Assembly (NCBI GenBank): GCA_023262855.1
Contig: JALQYQ010000004.1
Span: forward strand, 1 to 64,000
Length of the DNA stretch: 64,000 bases
Direction: 5' to 3'
Origin: Crocinitomicaceae bacterium
GTDB taxonomy: Bacteria; Bacteroidota; Bacteroidia; Flavobacteriales_D; Crocinitomicaceae
Shown piece after piece: positions 1 through 8,173 of the stretch. Within the stretch, counting starts at the first letter, position 1; the number at the start of each line of letters is the position of its first letter. The translations under genes were made by a program, and so were the position numbers. Below the pieces are notes generated by a model, which saw only the letters and a list, made by a program, of their open reading frames with translations, had not been told where the DNA came from and searched no databases.

Positions 1-1
1 C

Positions 2-1636
2 AATAAAAATATTCTTTCCGAAAGTTTCAATACACAGGCACGCATTTATGATTATTTCGGTCAAGTAGAGTTAAGCGTTGCAAAAAACATTTTGGCCTTG
101 GAGATGGCTTCCGAGACGAACAATATTTATCAGCTTGCCAAATACAATCGTGAATTAGGTCAGTCGCAGCGTATCATTTTGAACTTGGATGACGCTGAAT
201 ATTACTTCAAGCAATCGTATGATTATGCTAAAAAAATTGTCGATCGGCGACAAATGGGTTTAGCACTTTCAAATCTTGGAACAGTATATTTTGATCGGAA
301 GGAATACAAAAAAGCGATTGAAAACACGGAGAAAGCAATCGATTTGTTGACTCAATTGAATGACTTAAATGGTTTAGGTGAAGCGCACAATAACTTGGGA
401 ATTATTTATCGCGAGCAAAAAAAATACGCGCAAGCATCGAGTAATTTCAATCAGGCCTTAGTCTTGTATGAATCAACTGGAAACAAGGAGAAAATTGCAG
501 GTGTATATCACAATGTTGGAACGATTTTCCAGAAACAAAAGAAATATGCGAATGCCCTCAATTATTTGCAACGTTCCATCGAAATTCGTGAACAGTTTGG
601 TTCTAAAAATCAGATTTACAATACGTATCGCGTAATGTCAAGTGTTTACAAAGACGTTGGAAATACCAAAGAATCATTGCGCTATCTTCAACTTTATTTG
701 GATTATTTGGATAGCAATACCACCGTTCAAGCGGCGACAAAAATTGCTGAGTTAAGTGAGTTGTACCGCTCGGAACAACGAGAGCGTTTGATTAGTTTAC
801 AAGGAGATTCCCTCGAACGTCAGCAACAAGAACGCGCCTTAACATCAACAAAATTGGAAAATAGTCAATTAAGGAACAATTTCCAGATGTATATCATTTT
901 TGCCTTCTTGATTATCATTGTATTGGCTGGTATTATTGGTTTCTATCGCTGGAATCAAACGAAAATTAAGCAACAACAGCGCGAGGCAGAAATGTCCCAA
1001 ACCCTGCTGAGAACACAAATGAATCCACATTTCGTCTTCAATGCCATGAGTGTAATACAAAGTTACATTTATGAAAATGATACCGTGAATTCATCAAAAT
1101 TCTTGGTTAACTTTTCACGTTTGATGCGATTGATCTTAGAAAACTCTCCGAAAGAATTTATTCCGATTCAGACTGAAATTGAGATTCTTCAAAAATATTT
1201 GGAAACACAAAAATTGCGCTTTGAGGATCGTTTTGAATTTAAAATTGATGTTTCATCTGAAATCAGTAGCGAATATGCAATGATTCCGCCTATGATTACG
1301 CAACCGTTTATTGAAAATGCAATTGAACATGGGCAATTACATACGATCGAAGGCGGATTTATCAATGTTACTTTTAACAAAGTCGATGAAATGCTTCAAA
1401 TTTTAATTGAGGACAATGGCATTGGAAGAAAAGGCGCTGAAATGAATAAGAAAAGTAAGGCCCATAAATCGATGGCAATGAAAATTACGAAGGAACGTAT
1501 TGATAATCTGAATAAAAAATACCGTACTGAAGGATTTTTGATCATAGAAGATTACAATAAAAAATTGGAAACCGGGACAAAAGTATTAATTTCGTTACCG
1601 TACAAAGAAGACAACCCTAAATCTCTTGACACATGA
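2..1636 (+). CDS. TPR-containing sensor histidine kinase, LytS/YehU type (5' end missing)
   Basis: The reading frame is open to the left edge, so the N-terminus is missing. The visible part has tetratricopeptide repeats (nt about 150-780), a short coiled region, one transmembrane segment (nt about 885-955), and a His_kinase module with the motif QMNPHFVFNAM around nt 1015-1050. An HATPase domain follows, with an N box near nt 1310 (PFIENAIEHG) and a G box near nt 1411 (DNGIG). This is the PF06580 family, which phosphorylates LytTR response regulators. It ends in a 4-base ATGA overlap with the regulator gene, so the two are translationally coupled. The signal sensed is unknown; TPR-kinases of this layout are common in Bacteroidota. 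Family assignment is secure. Confidence 0.93.
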   Translation, partial: NKNILSESFNTQARIYDYFGQVELSVAKNILALEMASETNNIYQLAKYNRELGQSQRIILNLDDAEYYFKQSYDYAKKIVDRRQMGLALSNLGTVYFDRKEYKKAIENTEKAIDLLTQLNDLNGLGEAHNNLGIIYREQKKYAQASSNFNQALVLYESTGNKEKIAGVYHNVGTIFQKQKKYANALNYLQRSIEIREQFGSKNQIYNTYRVMSSVYKDVGNTKESLRYLQLYLDYLDSNTTVQAATKIAELSELYRSEQRERLISLQGDSLERQQQERALTSTKLENSQLRNNFQMYIIFAFLIIIVLAGIIGFYRWNQTKIKQQQREAEMSQTLLRTQMNPHFVFNAMSVIQSYIYENDTVNSSKFLVNFSRLMRLILENSPKEFIPIQTEIEILQKYLETQKLRFEDRFEFKIDVSSEISSEYAMIPPMITQPFIENAIEHGQLHTIEGGFINVTFNKVDEMLQILIEDNGIGRKGAEMNKKSKAHKSMAMKITKERIDNLNKKYRTEGFLIIEDYNKKLETGTKVLISLPYKEDNPKSLDT

Positions 1637-2376
1637 AAAAAGCTTTGATTATTGACGATGAAAACCGCACACGTGAGTTAATCGCAAAAATGATTACGTC
1701 ATTTGGATTTGACATTGAAGCAATTCCTGCTGGAGAGAATGTACAATCTGGGATAAAAGCCATTGAAGAAATCAAACCAGACATTGTTTTTCTGGACATT
1801 CAAATGCCGGATGGAACTGGTTTTGATGTACTTCGTTCTGTTAAGAATAAAAATTTTGAAGTCGTTTTTATTACGGCTCACGAAGAATTCGCGATCAAAG
1901 CAATTAAATTCAGTGCCTTGGATTATTTGTTAAAACCAATTGATCCTTCTGAATTAAGAGCGGCGGTTGAACGTGCAATTCAAGCAGTTGATGACAAGAA
2001 AGAAGACAGTCAGTTTGACGCCTTGCAAAACAACATTCAACCGAATCAAAAACGACGTTTGGTCTTAAAGACACAAGAAAGTGTTTATGTGGTTGAACTT
2101 CATGAAATTATCCGTTGTGAAGCAGATCGTAATTACACTTCTTTCTTCCTTGTAGGTGGAAAGAAAATCCTTGTTTCAAAAACCTTGAAGGAATACGAAA
2201 CATTGCTTTCTTCACACAATTTCTTGCGCGTGCAACAATCTCACTTAATTAACTTAGACTACGTTGATCGCTATGATAAAGGTAACGGCGGTTCTGTAGT
2301 TATGAAAGATGGTTCTGAAGTTCCGCTTTCTCCTGCTAAACGCGATATTTTCTTTAAAATATTAGAGAATCTCTAG
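1633..2376 (+). CDS. LytTR-family DNA-binding response regulator
   Basis: This is a 247-residue cytoplasmic transcription regulator. The N-terminal receiver domain has the acidic pair D8-D9, phosphoacceptor D55 (FLDIQMPDG), T81 and K101 (LLKPID). A linker of about 20 residues leads to a C-terminal LytTR domain (about 140-245) with the typical VVELHEIIRCEADRNYT start and the FLRVQQSHLIN segment. Its start codon overlaps the stop of the sensor kinase, which makes them a cognate two-component pair. A strong intrinsic terminator follows at 2415-2443. Target genes cannot be read from this window. Confidence 0.95.
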   Translation: MKKALIIDDENRTRELIAKMITSFGFDIEAIPAGENVQSGIKAIEEIKPDIVFLDIQMPDGTGFDVLRSVKNKNFEVVFITAHEEFAIKAIKFSALDYLLKPIDPSELRAAVERAIQAVDDKKEDSQFDALQNNIQPNQKRRLVLKTQESVYVVELHEIIRCEADRNYTSFFLVGGKKILVSKTLKEYETLLSSHNFLRVQQSHLINLDYVDRYDKGNGGSVVMKDGSEVPLSPAKRDIFFKILENL

Positions 2377-2412
2377 ACTTAAAATAATTCATATTGGACA
2401 TTTGTTCACTCA

Positions 2413-2680
2413 TTATGGCGAAATATTCATTTCGCCATTTTTTGTGGAATTAAGTCTGTATGTTTGATTCAAGAAATAAGGAGAAAAAAACCAGGTTATC
2501 TTCTTAGGTTCGCTTTGAAATGGTTTGAGATTGACGCGCTGCTTGGAGAGGCAGTTTTCATTTTCTAGTTTGATTAAAGAGTATAACAGTTCTTTTGTCT
2601 TTCTTAAATCTTCATAGTTAGTAATTTATTACTCCTAAGAAATAACCTGTTTTTTTATTCAACATTTCCCCTTCCATCAT
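2413..2680 (-). pseudogene. Possible decayed small gene in a gene-poor interval
   Basis: The 395-nt interval 2377-2771 has no convincing gene. On the minus strand a 20-codon frame starting ATG-ATG (2680 to 2618) meets a second frame open for 70 codons without its own start (2625 to 2413). That second frame reads like helical coding sequence (for example EDLRKTKELLYSLIKLENEN) and would be joined by one frameshift near 2620. It runs into the terminator hairpin. A direct repeat TTACTACTAA (2701-2710 and 2722-2731) lies beside it. This may be a relic or chance; I recognise no family. Confidence 0.2.
2415..2443 (+). terminator. Rho-independent terminator of the LytTR operon
   Basis: A perfect 10-bp stem (ATGGCGAAAT at 2415-2424 paired with ATTTCGCCAT at 2429-2438), 4-nt loop and a run of six T. 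It lies about 40 nt after the regulator stop codon. Confidence 0.9.
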
Positions 2681-2736
2681 ACTACTTTGGAAGTTTGTTG
2701 TTACTACTAATGAGAATTAACTTACTACTAACATTT

Positions 2737-2767
2737 AAAAAAGGTCAACTTGCAGTTGACCTTTTTT
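2737..2767 (-). terminator. Rho-independent terminator of the cyclase-family gene
   Basis: An 8-bp perfect stem GGTCAACT/AGTTGACC with a 3-nt loop, flanked by six A and six T, so it could work on both strands. It sits 5 nt beyond the stop of the minus-strand gene that ends at 2772. Confidence 0.88.
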
Positions 2768-2771
2768 AGTT

Positions 2772-3533
2772 TTATAAATTATCATTTTCAATCTTGTAAA
2801 GTACAGGCCGAGATGGTGATGCATCATTAACAAACGGTGCCATTTGCATTTCCAAAACATAAACATCATCTTGAATACTATCGTCCACATAGATAAGTTC
2901 TGTTATCGTTTTGTCAAACTGAGGATTTTCAGGAACTTTCCAGAATCCATGATGAAAAGCCAAGGCTCCACCATCCGATTCTCGATCAACTGAAGGAACA
3001 TCAATTAACAAATGCTTTATTCCTTTTCGTTCCAATTCCGTTAAAATGCCTAAATCCAAAAATGGAGGATTAGTTGCTGAATAATTTTTGTGTTGTTTTC
3101 CTTTATCATTGGGAACAGTGCGAATAATTAACGCTTCAATTTCCTTGTCTGATAATGAAAGTTGATCTGCAAAAATGATCAAATCCTCAACTTGTTCAGT
3201 TTCGTTCCAAACTTTTCTTGGTTCGACCGTAATCAATTGAGCCTTGCAGATAAATTCTTTTAACGTTTCATTTACAGAATAAACTTCTTCTGTTATATGT
3301 CCTAAACACTCCGTGTGCGTTCCATGACCATGAGGATTAAAAAAAATATTTCTGAAATTTACCGATCCCCCTTCTTTTACAGATCCCAAAAATCCATTTG
3401 CTCGCACTGGTTCAATGACCGGAGGATCCACGTACCATGCACTCACATTCTCTTTACTTGCTACCATTGGAAGTGAAATATCAACTGGTTTGCTCGTCTC
3501 TATGTATGAATTTGAATCAAGGAAAAGTTTCAT
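2772..3533 (-). CDS. Cyclase family protein (kynurenine formamidase-like metal hydrolase)
   Basis: A 253-residue protein of the cyclase family (PF04199), which contains arylformamidases and other metal-dependent amide or lactone hydrolases. The signature HGHGTHTE lies near residues 68-75 and supplies metal ligands; a second conserved stretch is LLIDVPSVDRESDGG. I chose the ATG at 3533; an in-frame GTG at 3554 would add seven residues but has no better upstream signal. No other kynurenine-pathway gene is next to it, so the substrate is open. Divergently transcribed from the YceI lipoprotein. Confidence 0.85.
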   Translation of the reverse strand: MKLFLDSNSYIETSKPVDISLPMVASKENVSAWYVDPPVIEPVRANGFLGSVKEGGSVNFRNIFFNPHGHGTHTECLGHITEEVYSVNETLKEFICKAQLITVEPRKVWNETEQVEDLIIFADQLSLSDKEIEALIIRTVPNDKGKQHKNYSATNPPFLDLGILTELERKGIKHLLIDVPSVDRESDGGALAFHHGFWKVPENPQFDKTITELIYVDDSIQDDVYVLEMQMAPFVNDASPSRPVLYKIENDNL

Positions 3534-3588
3534 TTTTTTCTTTCGAAAATACACATTTTTAAGTTTTTTGAAGAATTTTAAAATATTT

Positions 3589-3630
3589 CATGGTTTTATT
3601 TACCATGGTATATTTATTTTTGTATATTTG
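3589..3630 (+). promoter_or_regulatory. Candidate promoter with inverted repeat upstream of yceI-like gene
   Basis: TATATTTG at 3623-3630 matches the Bacteroidota -7 element TAnnTTTG, 18 nt before the start codon. No clear TTTG lies at the expected -33 position; instead there is an inverted repeat CATGGT-N7-ACCATG (3589-3607), which could be an operator. The -7 match is seen; the regulatory role is inferred. Confidence 0.45.
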
Positions 3631-3648
3631 TCAAAAAAAATAAAACAT

Positions 3649-4242
3649 ATGAAAGCATTTAACTTATTATTCGTTGCAGCTGCTGCAATTTCATTGGTTT
3701 CTTGTGGTGCATCTGAAGAAGAGGCAACAGAGAAAGTAACTTATTCATTAGATGCAAAAGCATCATCTTTGGAGTGGACAGGAAGTAAAAATCCTCAGTA
3801 TTTCCACGTTGGAACAGTTAATGTAACTGAAGGTTCAATTGAAATGGAAGGAGACAAATTAGTTGGTGGATCATTCAAAATTGACATGAACTCAATTGAT
3901 TCAAAAGATCCAAACGTTCCTGCAGACAAATTACCAATGTTGGTTGGTCACTTAAAAGATACCGCATTTTTCTTTGTCGCTGATTTCCCTGAAGTTAACG
4001 TAACAGTTGACGGATATGAAAATGGAAAATTAGCTACTACAATTAATGTAAGAGGCGTTGAGTTGAAACAAGACATCGCGGTTAAATTAACTTCTGATGA
4101 CAAAAAAGCAACTATCAAAGGAAAATTCGATGTTGACTTTTCTAAATTGAACATGAAAGGAATGCAACCTGAGCCAGGATCAACTGAGCACGTTTTACCT
4201 ACAATTTCATTTGATTTGAACTTGAGTTTAAACAAAAAATAA
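3649..4242 (+). CDS. YceI-family lipoprotein
   Basis: A 197-residue exported protein. The N-terminus is a lipoprotein signal with lipobox ending SLVSC (C19), followed by a YceI-like lipocalin-fold domain that starts with the usual SSLEWTGSK strand and ends in TISFDLNLSL. YceI proteins bind long isoprenoid-type ligands in the periplasm; the ligand here is unknown. The frame is open further upstream, but this ATG gives the signal peptide and follows the promoter. A terminator follows 18 nt after the stop, so it is probably monocistronic. Confidence 0.92.
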   Translation: MKAFNLLFVAAAAISLVSCGASEEEATEKVTYSLDAKASSLEWTGSKNPQYFHVGTVNVTEGSIEMEGDKLVGGSFKIDMNSIDSKDPNVPADKLPMLVGHLKDTAFFFVADFPEVNVTVDGYENGKLATTINVRGVELKQDIAVKLTSDDKKATIKGKFDVDFSKLNMKGMQPEPGSTEHVLPTISFDLNLSLNKK

Positions 4243-4260
4243 GATAACCTTAGTTATAGG

Positions 4261-4290
4261 AAAAGGATGGGATTTTTCTCATCCTTTTTT
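4261..4290 (+). terminator. Rho-independent terminator after the YceI gene
   Basis: Stem AAAAGGATG (4261-4269) with CATCCTTTT (4280-4288), 10-nt loop and T-run. It separates the YceI gene from the HAD gene. Confidence 0.85.
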
Positions 4291-4304
4291 TATTTATTTG
4301 CAGC

Positions 4305-4913
4305 ATGGAATTCGAAGCAGTGATTTTAGATTTAGGAGGAGTTATCATTAATTTGGATTACTCAAAAACAATCCATGCATTTGAAGCATTGGGGATGACT
4401 GATTTCAATTCAGTTTATTCGCAAGCAGCACAAACAAACTTATTTGACGATTTTGAAACGGGCCAAATTTCCTCTCAACGATTTGTCAATAGTCTTTTAC
4501 CTTATCTGAAACCTGGTACAACTCCAAATAAAGTTGTACATGCCTGGAATGCTATGATACTTGATGTGCCTGCAAAAAAACTAGAACTCCTTGAATCACT
4601 TAAGCAAAAGTATCCAGTTTATTTGTTGAGTAACACAAATGAACTTCATGTACCTGTTGTTAAGCGTGAGTTTGCTAAAGTGACTAACTTACCAATGGAA
4701 CACTACTTCACACAACTGTATTTTTCACATGAAATACACTTACGTAAACCGAATAAAGAAATATTTGATTTTGTTTGTCAAACAAACGGTTTAATACCAG
4801 AAAAAACACTTTTCGTTGACGACTCAATTCAACACATCGAAGGCGCTAAAACGCTTGGACTATTAACCCATCATTTGACAAATCCAGAAGATTTATATCA
4901 ACTCTTTTCCTGA
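4305..4913 (+). CDS. HAD-superfamily phosphatase (subclass IA, YihX-like)
   Basis: A 202-residue cytoplasmic HAD hydrolase. Motif I is VILDLGGVII, with the nucleophile Asp but Gly in place of the usual second Asp, as in YihX-type sugar-phosphate phosphatases. Motif II Ser/Thr is in LLSNTNE, motif III Lys in LRKPNKEIFDF, motif IV in LFVDDSIQHIEGA. These support phosphatase activity on a small phosphorylated metabolite; the substrate cannot be told. Its 3' end overlaps the convergent epimerase gene by 16 bases. Confidence 0.9.
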   Translation: MEFEAVILDLGGVIINLDYSKTIHAFEALGMTDFNSVYSQAAQTNLFDDFETGQISSQRFVNSLLPYLKPGTTPNKVVHAWNAMILDVPAKKLELLESLKQKYPVYLLSNTNELHVPVVKREFAKVTNLPMEHYFTQLYFSHEIHLRKPNKEIFDFVCQTNGLIPEKTLFVDDSIQHIEGAKTLGLLTHHLTNPEDLYQLFS

Positions 4914-5302
4914 CACAATTCAACAAGAATACTCTCAGTTGATTTTGGATGTAAAAATGCAATTAGTTTATTATCGGCACCCTCTTTTGGTGAAGTGTGA
5001 ATTAAAGTAAAACCTTCATTGGTCAATCGTTCGATTTCAGCATCGATATTTTCAACATCAAAAGCAATGTGGTGAATACCGGGTCCTTTTTTATCCAAAT
5101 ATTTTGCAATTGGAGAATCAGCATTTGTTGCCTCTAACAATTCAATTTTCGATTCGCCAATTTGAATGAAAGCAGTTTTCACGCCCTCCGAAGCTACTTC
5201 TTCTATTTTATAGCAGTTGCTTCCTAAAAGTGTTTCGAAGGTTTTAAGTGATTCTTCTATGCTTTTTACAGCAATCCCAAGATGTTCAATTTTTCGTAAC
5301 AT
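4898..5302 (-). CDS. mce: Methylmalonyl-CoA epimerase
   Basis: A 134-residue VOC-superfamily protein with the epimerase pattern throughout: N-terminal HLGIAVKSIEESL, the central GPGIHHIAFDVENI segment and a C-terminal LVELCQE carrying a metal-ligand Glu. The metal ligands expected for the family are His near 7, His near 76-77 and the late Glu. It interconverts R- and S-methylmalonyl-CoA in the propionyl-CoA/succinyl-CoA route. The length is typical. The mutase and carboxylase genes are not next to it. Confidence 0.93.
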   Translation of the reverse strand: MLRKIEHLGIAVKSIEESLKTFETLLGSNCYKIEEVASEGVKTAFIQIGESKIELLEATNADSPIAKYLDKKGPGIHHIAFDVENIDAEIERLTNEGFTLIHTSPKEGADNKLIAFLHPKSTESILVELCQEKS

Positions 5303-5308
5303 ATAGAC

Positions 5309-5337
5309 AAAAAAAAACCTGAAGTAAACTTCAGGTT
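5309..5337 (-). terminator. Rho-independent terminator of the gene at 5357-6157
   Basis: Perfect 10-bp stem AACCTGAAGT/ACTTCAGGTT with a 2-nt loop, followed on the minus strand by a run of nine T. It separates the exported-protein gene from mce. Confidence 0.9.
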
Positions 5338-5356
5338 ATGAATTATATAAAATCAA

Positions 5357-6157
5357 TTAGTTCTTGATAAATTTCTCATTGACATTGTCAAAATTGATGT
5401 AATATGCACCACTCAATAAGTTTTGACAATTTACTGATGATCCAACACCTTTTTTCACGATGTTTCCATAAGCATCGTAAATTTCGTATCGTGTTTCAAC
5501 CGGAGCACCGTTAGCTGAGAAATTAATAACATCTTTCACTTTTGCAGGACTTTTCGTTACAACTGCAACGCTCGATGTAAACTTAACTTCTTTAGATGTT
5601 CTTTTTTGTCCTGAGTGATCAATTTGAACTACGCGAACTGTATTTTCTCCAGAATGAGGTGTTACAGCAAATTCGTAAGAATTAGATCCGCTTGTTCCCT
5701 TACCTTGAACTTCACCGATAGTAACCCATTTGTTCCAACGGTATTGTTCAACAACATACGGTAATTTTCCTTGTTCTCCAGTCGTTGTCCAAGTAAGTTT
5801 TCCTGTTGATGTTACGTTAATAGCAGAAACAACAAAAGTACTTCTTGGCAATAAAACTTCAGGGTTTAAAATTTTTGGTTTACAACCTTCGTGATGTTCG
5901 ATCACAATAAAAACAGGTTCTCCTATGGCGATATTGAAATTTGCAAAATCGATTTCAAAAGCTCCCATGTTTGTCCCACCAGGCATTACATCTCCGTTCA
6001 CAGTAACTTTTGTAGCACAATATCCAAAGCCATCGTCATCCATTGGGTTTTGAACATATAGATTTTTACCTTGATAAGTTCCTTCGATTGACAAATTTTC
6101 GCCAAATACGAATGTACTTAAAAAGCTAAGAAACAATAGACTAAAAAATATTCTCAT
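5357..6157 (-). CDS. Exported protein with short T9SS-type C-terminal sorting domain
   Basis: A 266-residue protein with a signal peptide (about residues 1-19, ending FVFG) and no cysteine lipobox. The middle part looks beta-rich, with a segment near 140-190 resembling a fibronectin-like domain (TGEQGKLPYVVEQYRWNKW, then ENTVRVVQIDHSGQ). The last 60 residues (YEIYDAYGNIVKKG, LLSGAYYINF, ending KFIKN) resemble a type A sorting signal for the type IX secretion system. The usual N-terminal YPNP motif of that domain is not obvious. Function unknown; surface location is inferred from the C-terminus. Confidence 0.75.
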   Translation of the reverse strand: MRIFFSLLFLSFLSTFVFGENLSIEGTYQGKNLYVQNPMDDDGFGYCATKVTVNGDVMPGGTNMGAFEIDFANFNIAIGEPVFIVIEHHEGCKPKILNPEVLLPRSTFVVSAINVTSTGKLTWTTTGEQGKLPYVVEQYRWNKWVTIGEVQGKGTSGSNSYEFAVTPHSGENTVRVVQIDHSGQKRTSKEVKFTSSVAVVTKSPAKVKDVINFSANGAPVETRYEIYDAYGNIVKKGVGSSVNCQNLLSGAYYINFDNVNEKFIKN

Positions 6158-6415
6158 TGAACTGCAGTATAACAGTGGGTTTTCAAAAATTATTACGCAA
6201 TATTAATAGCATTTTTTTTATAAAACAAACAAATCCACTCATTTTTCGGAAGATAAGTGTTAATTTTTTGGTAAAATAAGTTTAGCCAAAATTTGAATGT
6301 GACAAATAACACTTGAATCGGGCTATTTTGCTCATTTTTTCGGGTGAAATAAACAAACCCCTGCGATAGTTCAAAGTTTTTTATTAATCTTGTGATTAGA
6401 GTATTGCTATTCATT

Positions 6416-8149
6416 ATGAGAAATTTAATATTATTCTTCGCGTTATCTGCATTCATTTATTCGTGTTCTTCAGATTCGAAAAAGCAATTTGAATTCGCAG
6501 GAGGCGCAATTGCAATGTCCATTGAAAATGAACCATCTACTTATGTTCCAAGAGATGTAAGCGACTATTATTCGGCAGCAGTTCTCTCCCAAGTAATGGA
6601 AGGTCTTGTTTCGATGGATCCAAAGGATTTAAAGATTCAACCTCAGATAGCATCAAAATGGAAAATTAGTGATGACGGACTCAATTACGAGTTTGAAATT
6701 CGCACTGATATTTACTTTCACCCTTCAAAAAAATTAACGAATAAAGAAGATCGATTGTTGACCGTTGAGGATGTCAAGTATTCCATTGAAATGGCATGTA
6801 CAAAAAATGAATCAGGTCAAGCACCACATGCTTTTTCATTTTTATACAAAGATGCTTTACTCGGAGCAAATGAATTTTTTGAAGGTAAAACAAAAGAAAT
6901 TTCAGGGTTAAAAGTTGAAGGTAACAAAGTAAAAATCACACTCATTCAAAAAGATGAAAACTTCCTGAACAAACTTGCTAACATTTGTGCTTCTATTACT
7001 TCTTCGAAGATGAAAGATTCGAAAGATGCTCAAGAAATGATTGGTACAGGACCTTTCATGCTTTCTTCATTTACACAAGGTAATCCACCTAAAATGATTT
7101 TGGTGCGTAATGAAGATTATTATGAAGTAGATGCTGAAGGTAATGCTTTACCTTATTTGGACAGTATGACTTTTTATTTCCAAAATCGTAAACTGGATCA
7201 ATTGGAAATGTTTGAAAATCACCAAACAGATTTAATTTTAGGTTTACCGACGAGCAGAATTACAAAAATGTTAGAAGGAAGAATAAAAGACTTCAATTCT
7301 AAACCTCCACTTTTTGTGATGTACAATAATCCCTTGTTGATGACGAATTATTATTTCTTCAACATGACTGATCCGCGCTTTGCAAATGTAAAAGTTCGTC
7401 AAGCCTTTAATTATGCAATCAATAAAGAAAAATTGGGGCATGATGTGCTGAGAAATCAATATTATGAAATGGGTAATTATGGTATTGTTCCTCCAATTTC
7501 AAATATCTTTAAAGGATACGATTTCAATGGCGTAAAAACCAACGCATACGAATACAATCCTGAAAAAGCACGTCAACTCCTTGCAGAAGCTGGATATCCA
7601 AATGGAAAAGGATTTGGGTCTGTAAATCTGCGTTTTAATATTGACGATATAAATTCAGCCATTGCTGACGAATTTGCCCAACAAATCTTTCAGGTATTGA
7701 ACATTAATGTAAATATTGATGGTTCAACTTTCGATCAAAAAGACGAGGATGCTAACTATTGTAGAGGAGATATTTTTAGAAGTGCTTGGGCTGGCGATTA
7801 TGCAAATCCAGAGACTTTTCTTGTTAATTTCTATGGTAAAAATGTGCCCTCTACCAAAGAAGAACCTTCTCGAATTAATCAATCACGCTATGTGAATTCT
7901 GTGTTTGACTTGTTATTTGAGCAAGCAAAAAATAGTTCAAAGAAAACACAAGCCCTTTCCTATTATTCGAAAGCAGAGAAGGTCTTGATGCAAGATCCTC
8001 CATTTATTCCTTTGTGGTACAGTGGAGATATTCAAATTGTCTATTCAAATGTGCGAAACTTGCACTTTAATGCATTGAATCTGTTCGTTTTTAAAGAAGT
8101 CTACAAGAAAGATTGGACAGTAGAAGAATATAATAAAGCAACAAATTAA
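6416..8149 (+). CDS. ABC-transporter substrate-binding lipoprotein, family 5 (peptide/nickel type)
   Basis: A 577-residue lipoprotein (lipobox Cys17 in AFIYSC) of the SBP_bac_5 family. It has the early EGLVSMDP, IASKWKISDDGLNYEFEIR and GTGPFMLSSF motifs that frame the ligand cleft in OppA/DppA-type proteins. I prefer the ATG at 6416 to an in-frame GTG at 6392 because it gives a clean lipoprotein signal. No permease or ATPase gene is adjacent; instead a TonB-dependent receptor follows 24 nt later, so the pair may act in uptake of a peptide-like solute. That link is inferred from position. The 258 nt upstream hold no other gene I can support. Confidence 0.88.
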   Translation: MRNLILFFALSAFIYSCSSDSKKQFEFAGGAIAMSIENEPSTYVPRDVSDYYSAAVLSQVMEGLVSMDPKDLKIQPQIASKWKISDDGLNYEFEIRTDIYFHPSKKLTNKEDRLLTVEDVKYSIEMACTKNESGQAPHAFSFLYKDALLGANEFFEGKTKEISGLKVEGNKVKITLIQKDENFLNKLANICASITSSKMKDSKDAQEMIGTGPFMLSSFTQGNPPKMILVRNEDYYEVDAEGNALPYLDSMTFYFQNRKLDQLEMFENHQTDLILGLPTSRITKMLEGRIKDFNSKPPLFVMYNNPLLMTNYYFFNMTDPRFANVKVRQAFNYAINKEKLGHDVLRNQYYEMGNYGIVPPISNIFKGYDFNGVKTNAYEYNPEKARQLLAEAGYPNGKGFGSVNLRFNIDDINSAIADEFAQQIFQVLNINVNIDGSTFDQKDEDANYCRGDIFRSAWAGDYANPETFLVNFYGKNVPSTKEEPSRINQSRYVNSVFDLLFEQAKNSSKKTQALSYYSKAEKVLMQDPPFIPLWYSGDIQIVYSNVRNLHFNALNLFVFKEVYKKDWTVEEYNKATN

Positions 8150-8173
8150 TTTAGTTATCAATAAAATAAGTTT

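Noticed and set aside
3415-3648. N-terminal extension of the YceI protein
   Set aside because: It crosses the divergent gene and promoter and hides the lipoprotein signal.
6193-6456. Minus-strand 87-codon frame in the intergenic region before the binding-protein gene
   Set aside because: It overlaps the start of a well-supported lipoprotein gene and has no domain, promoter or terminator.
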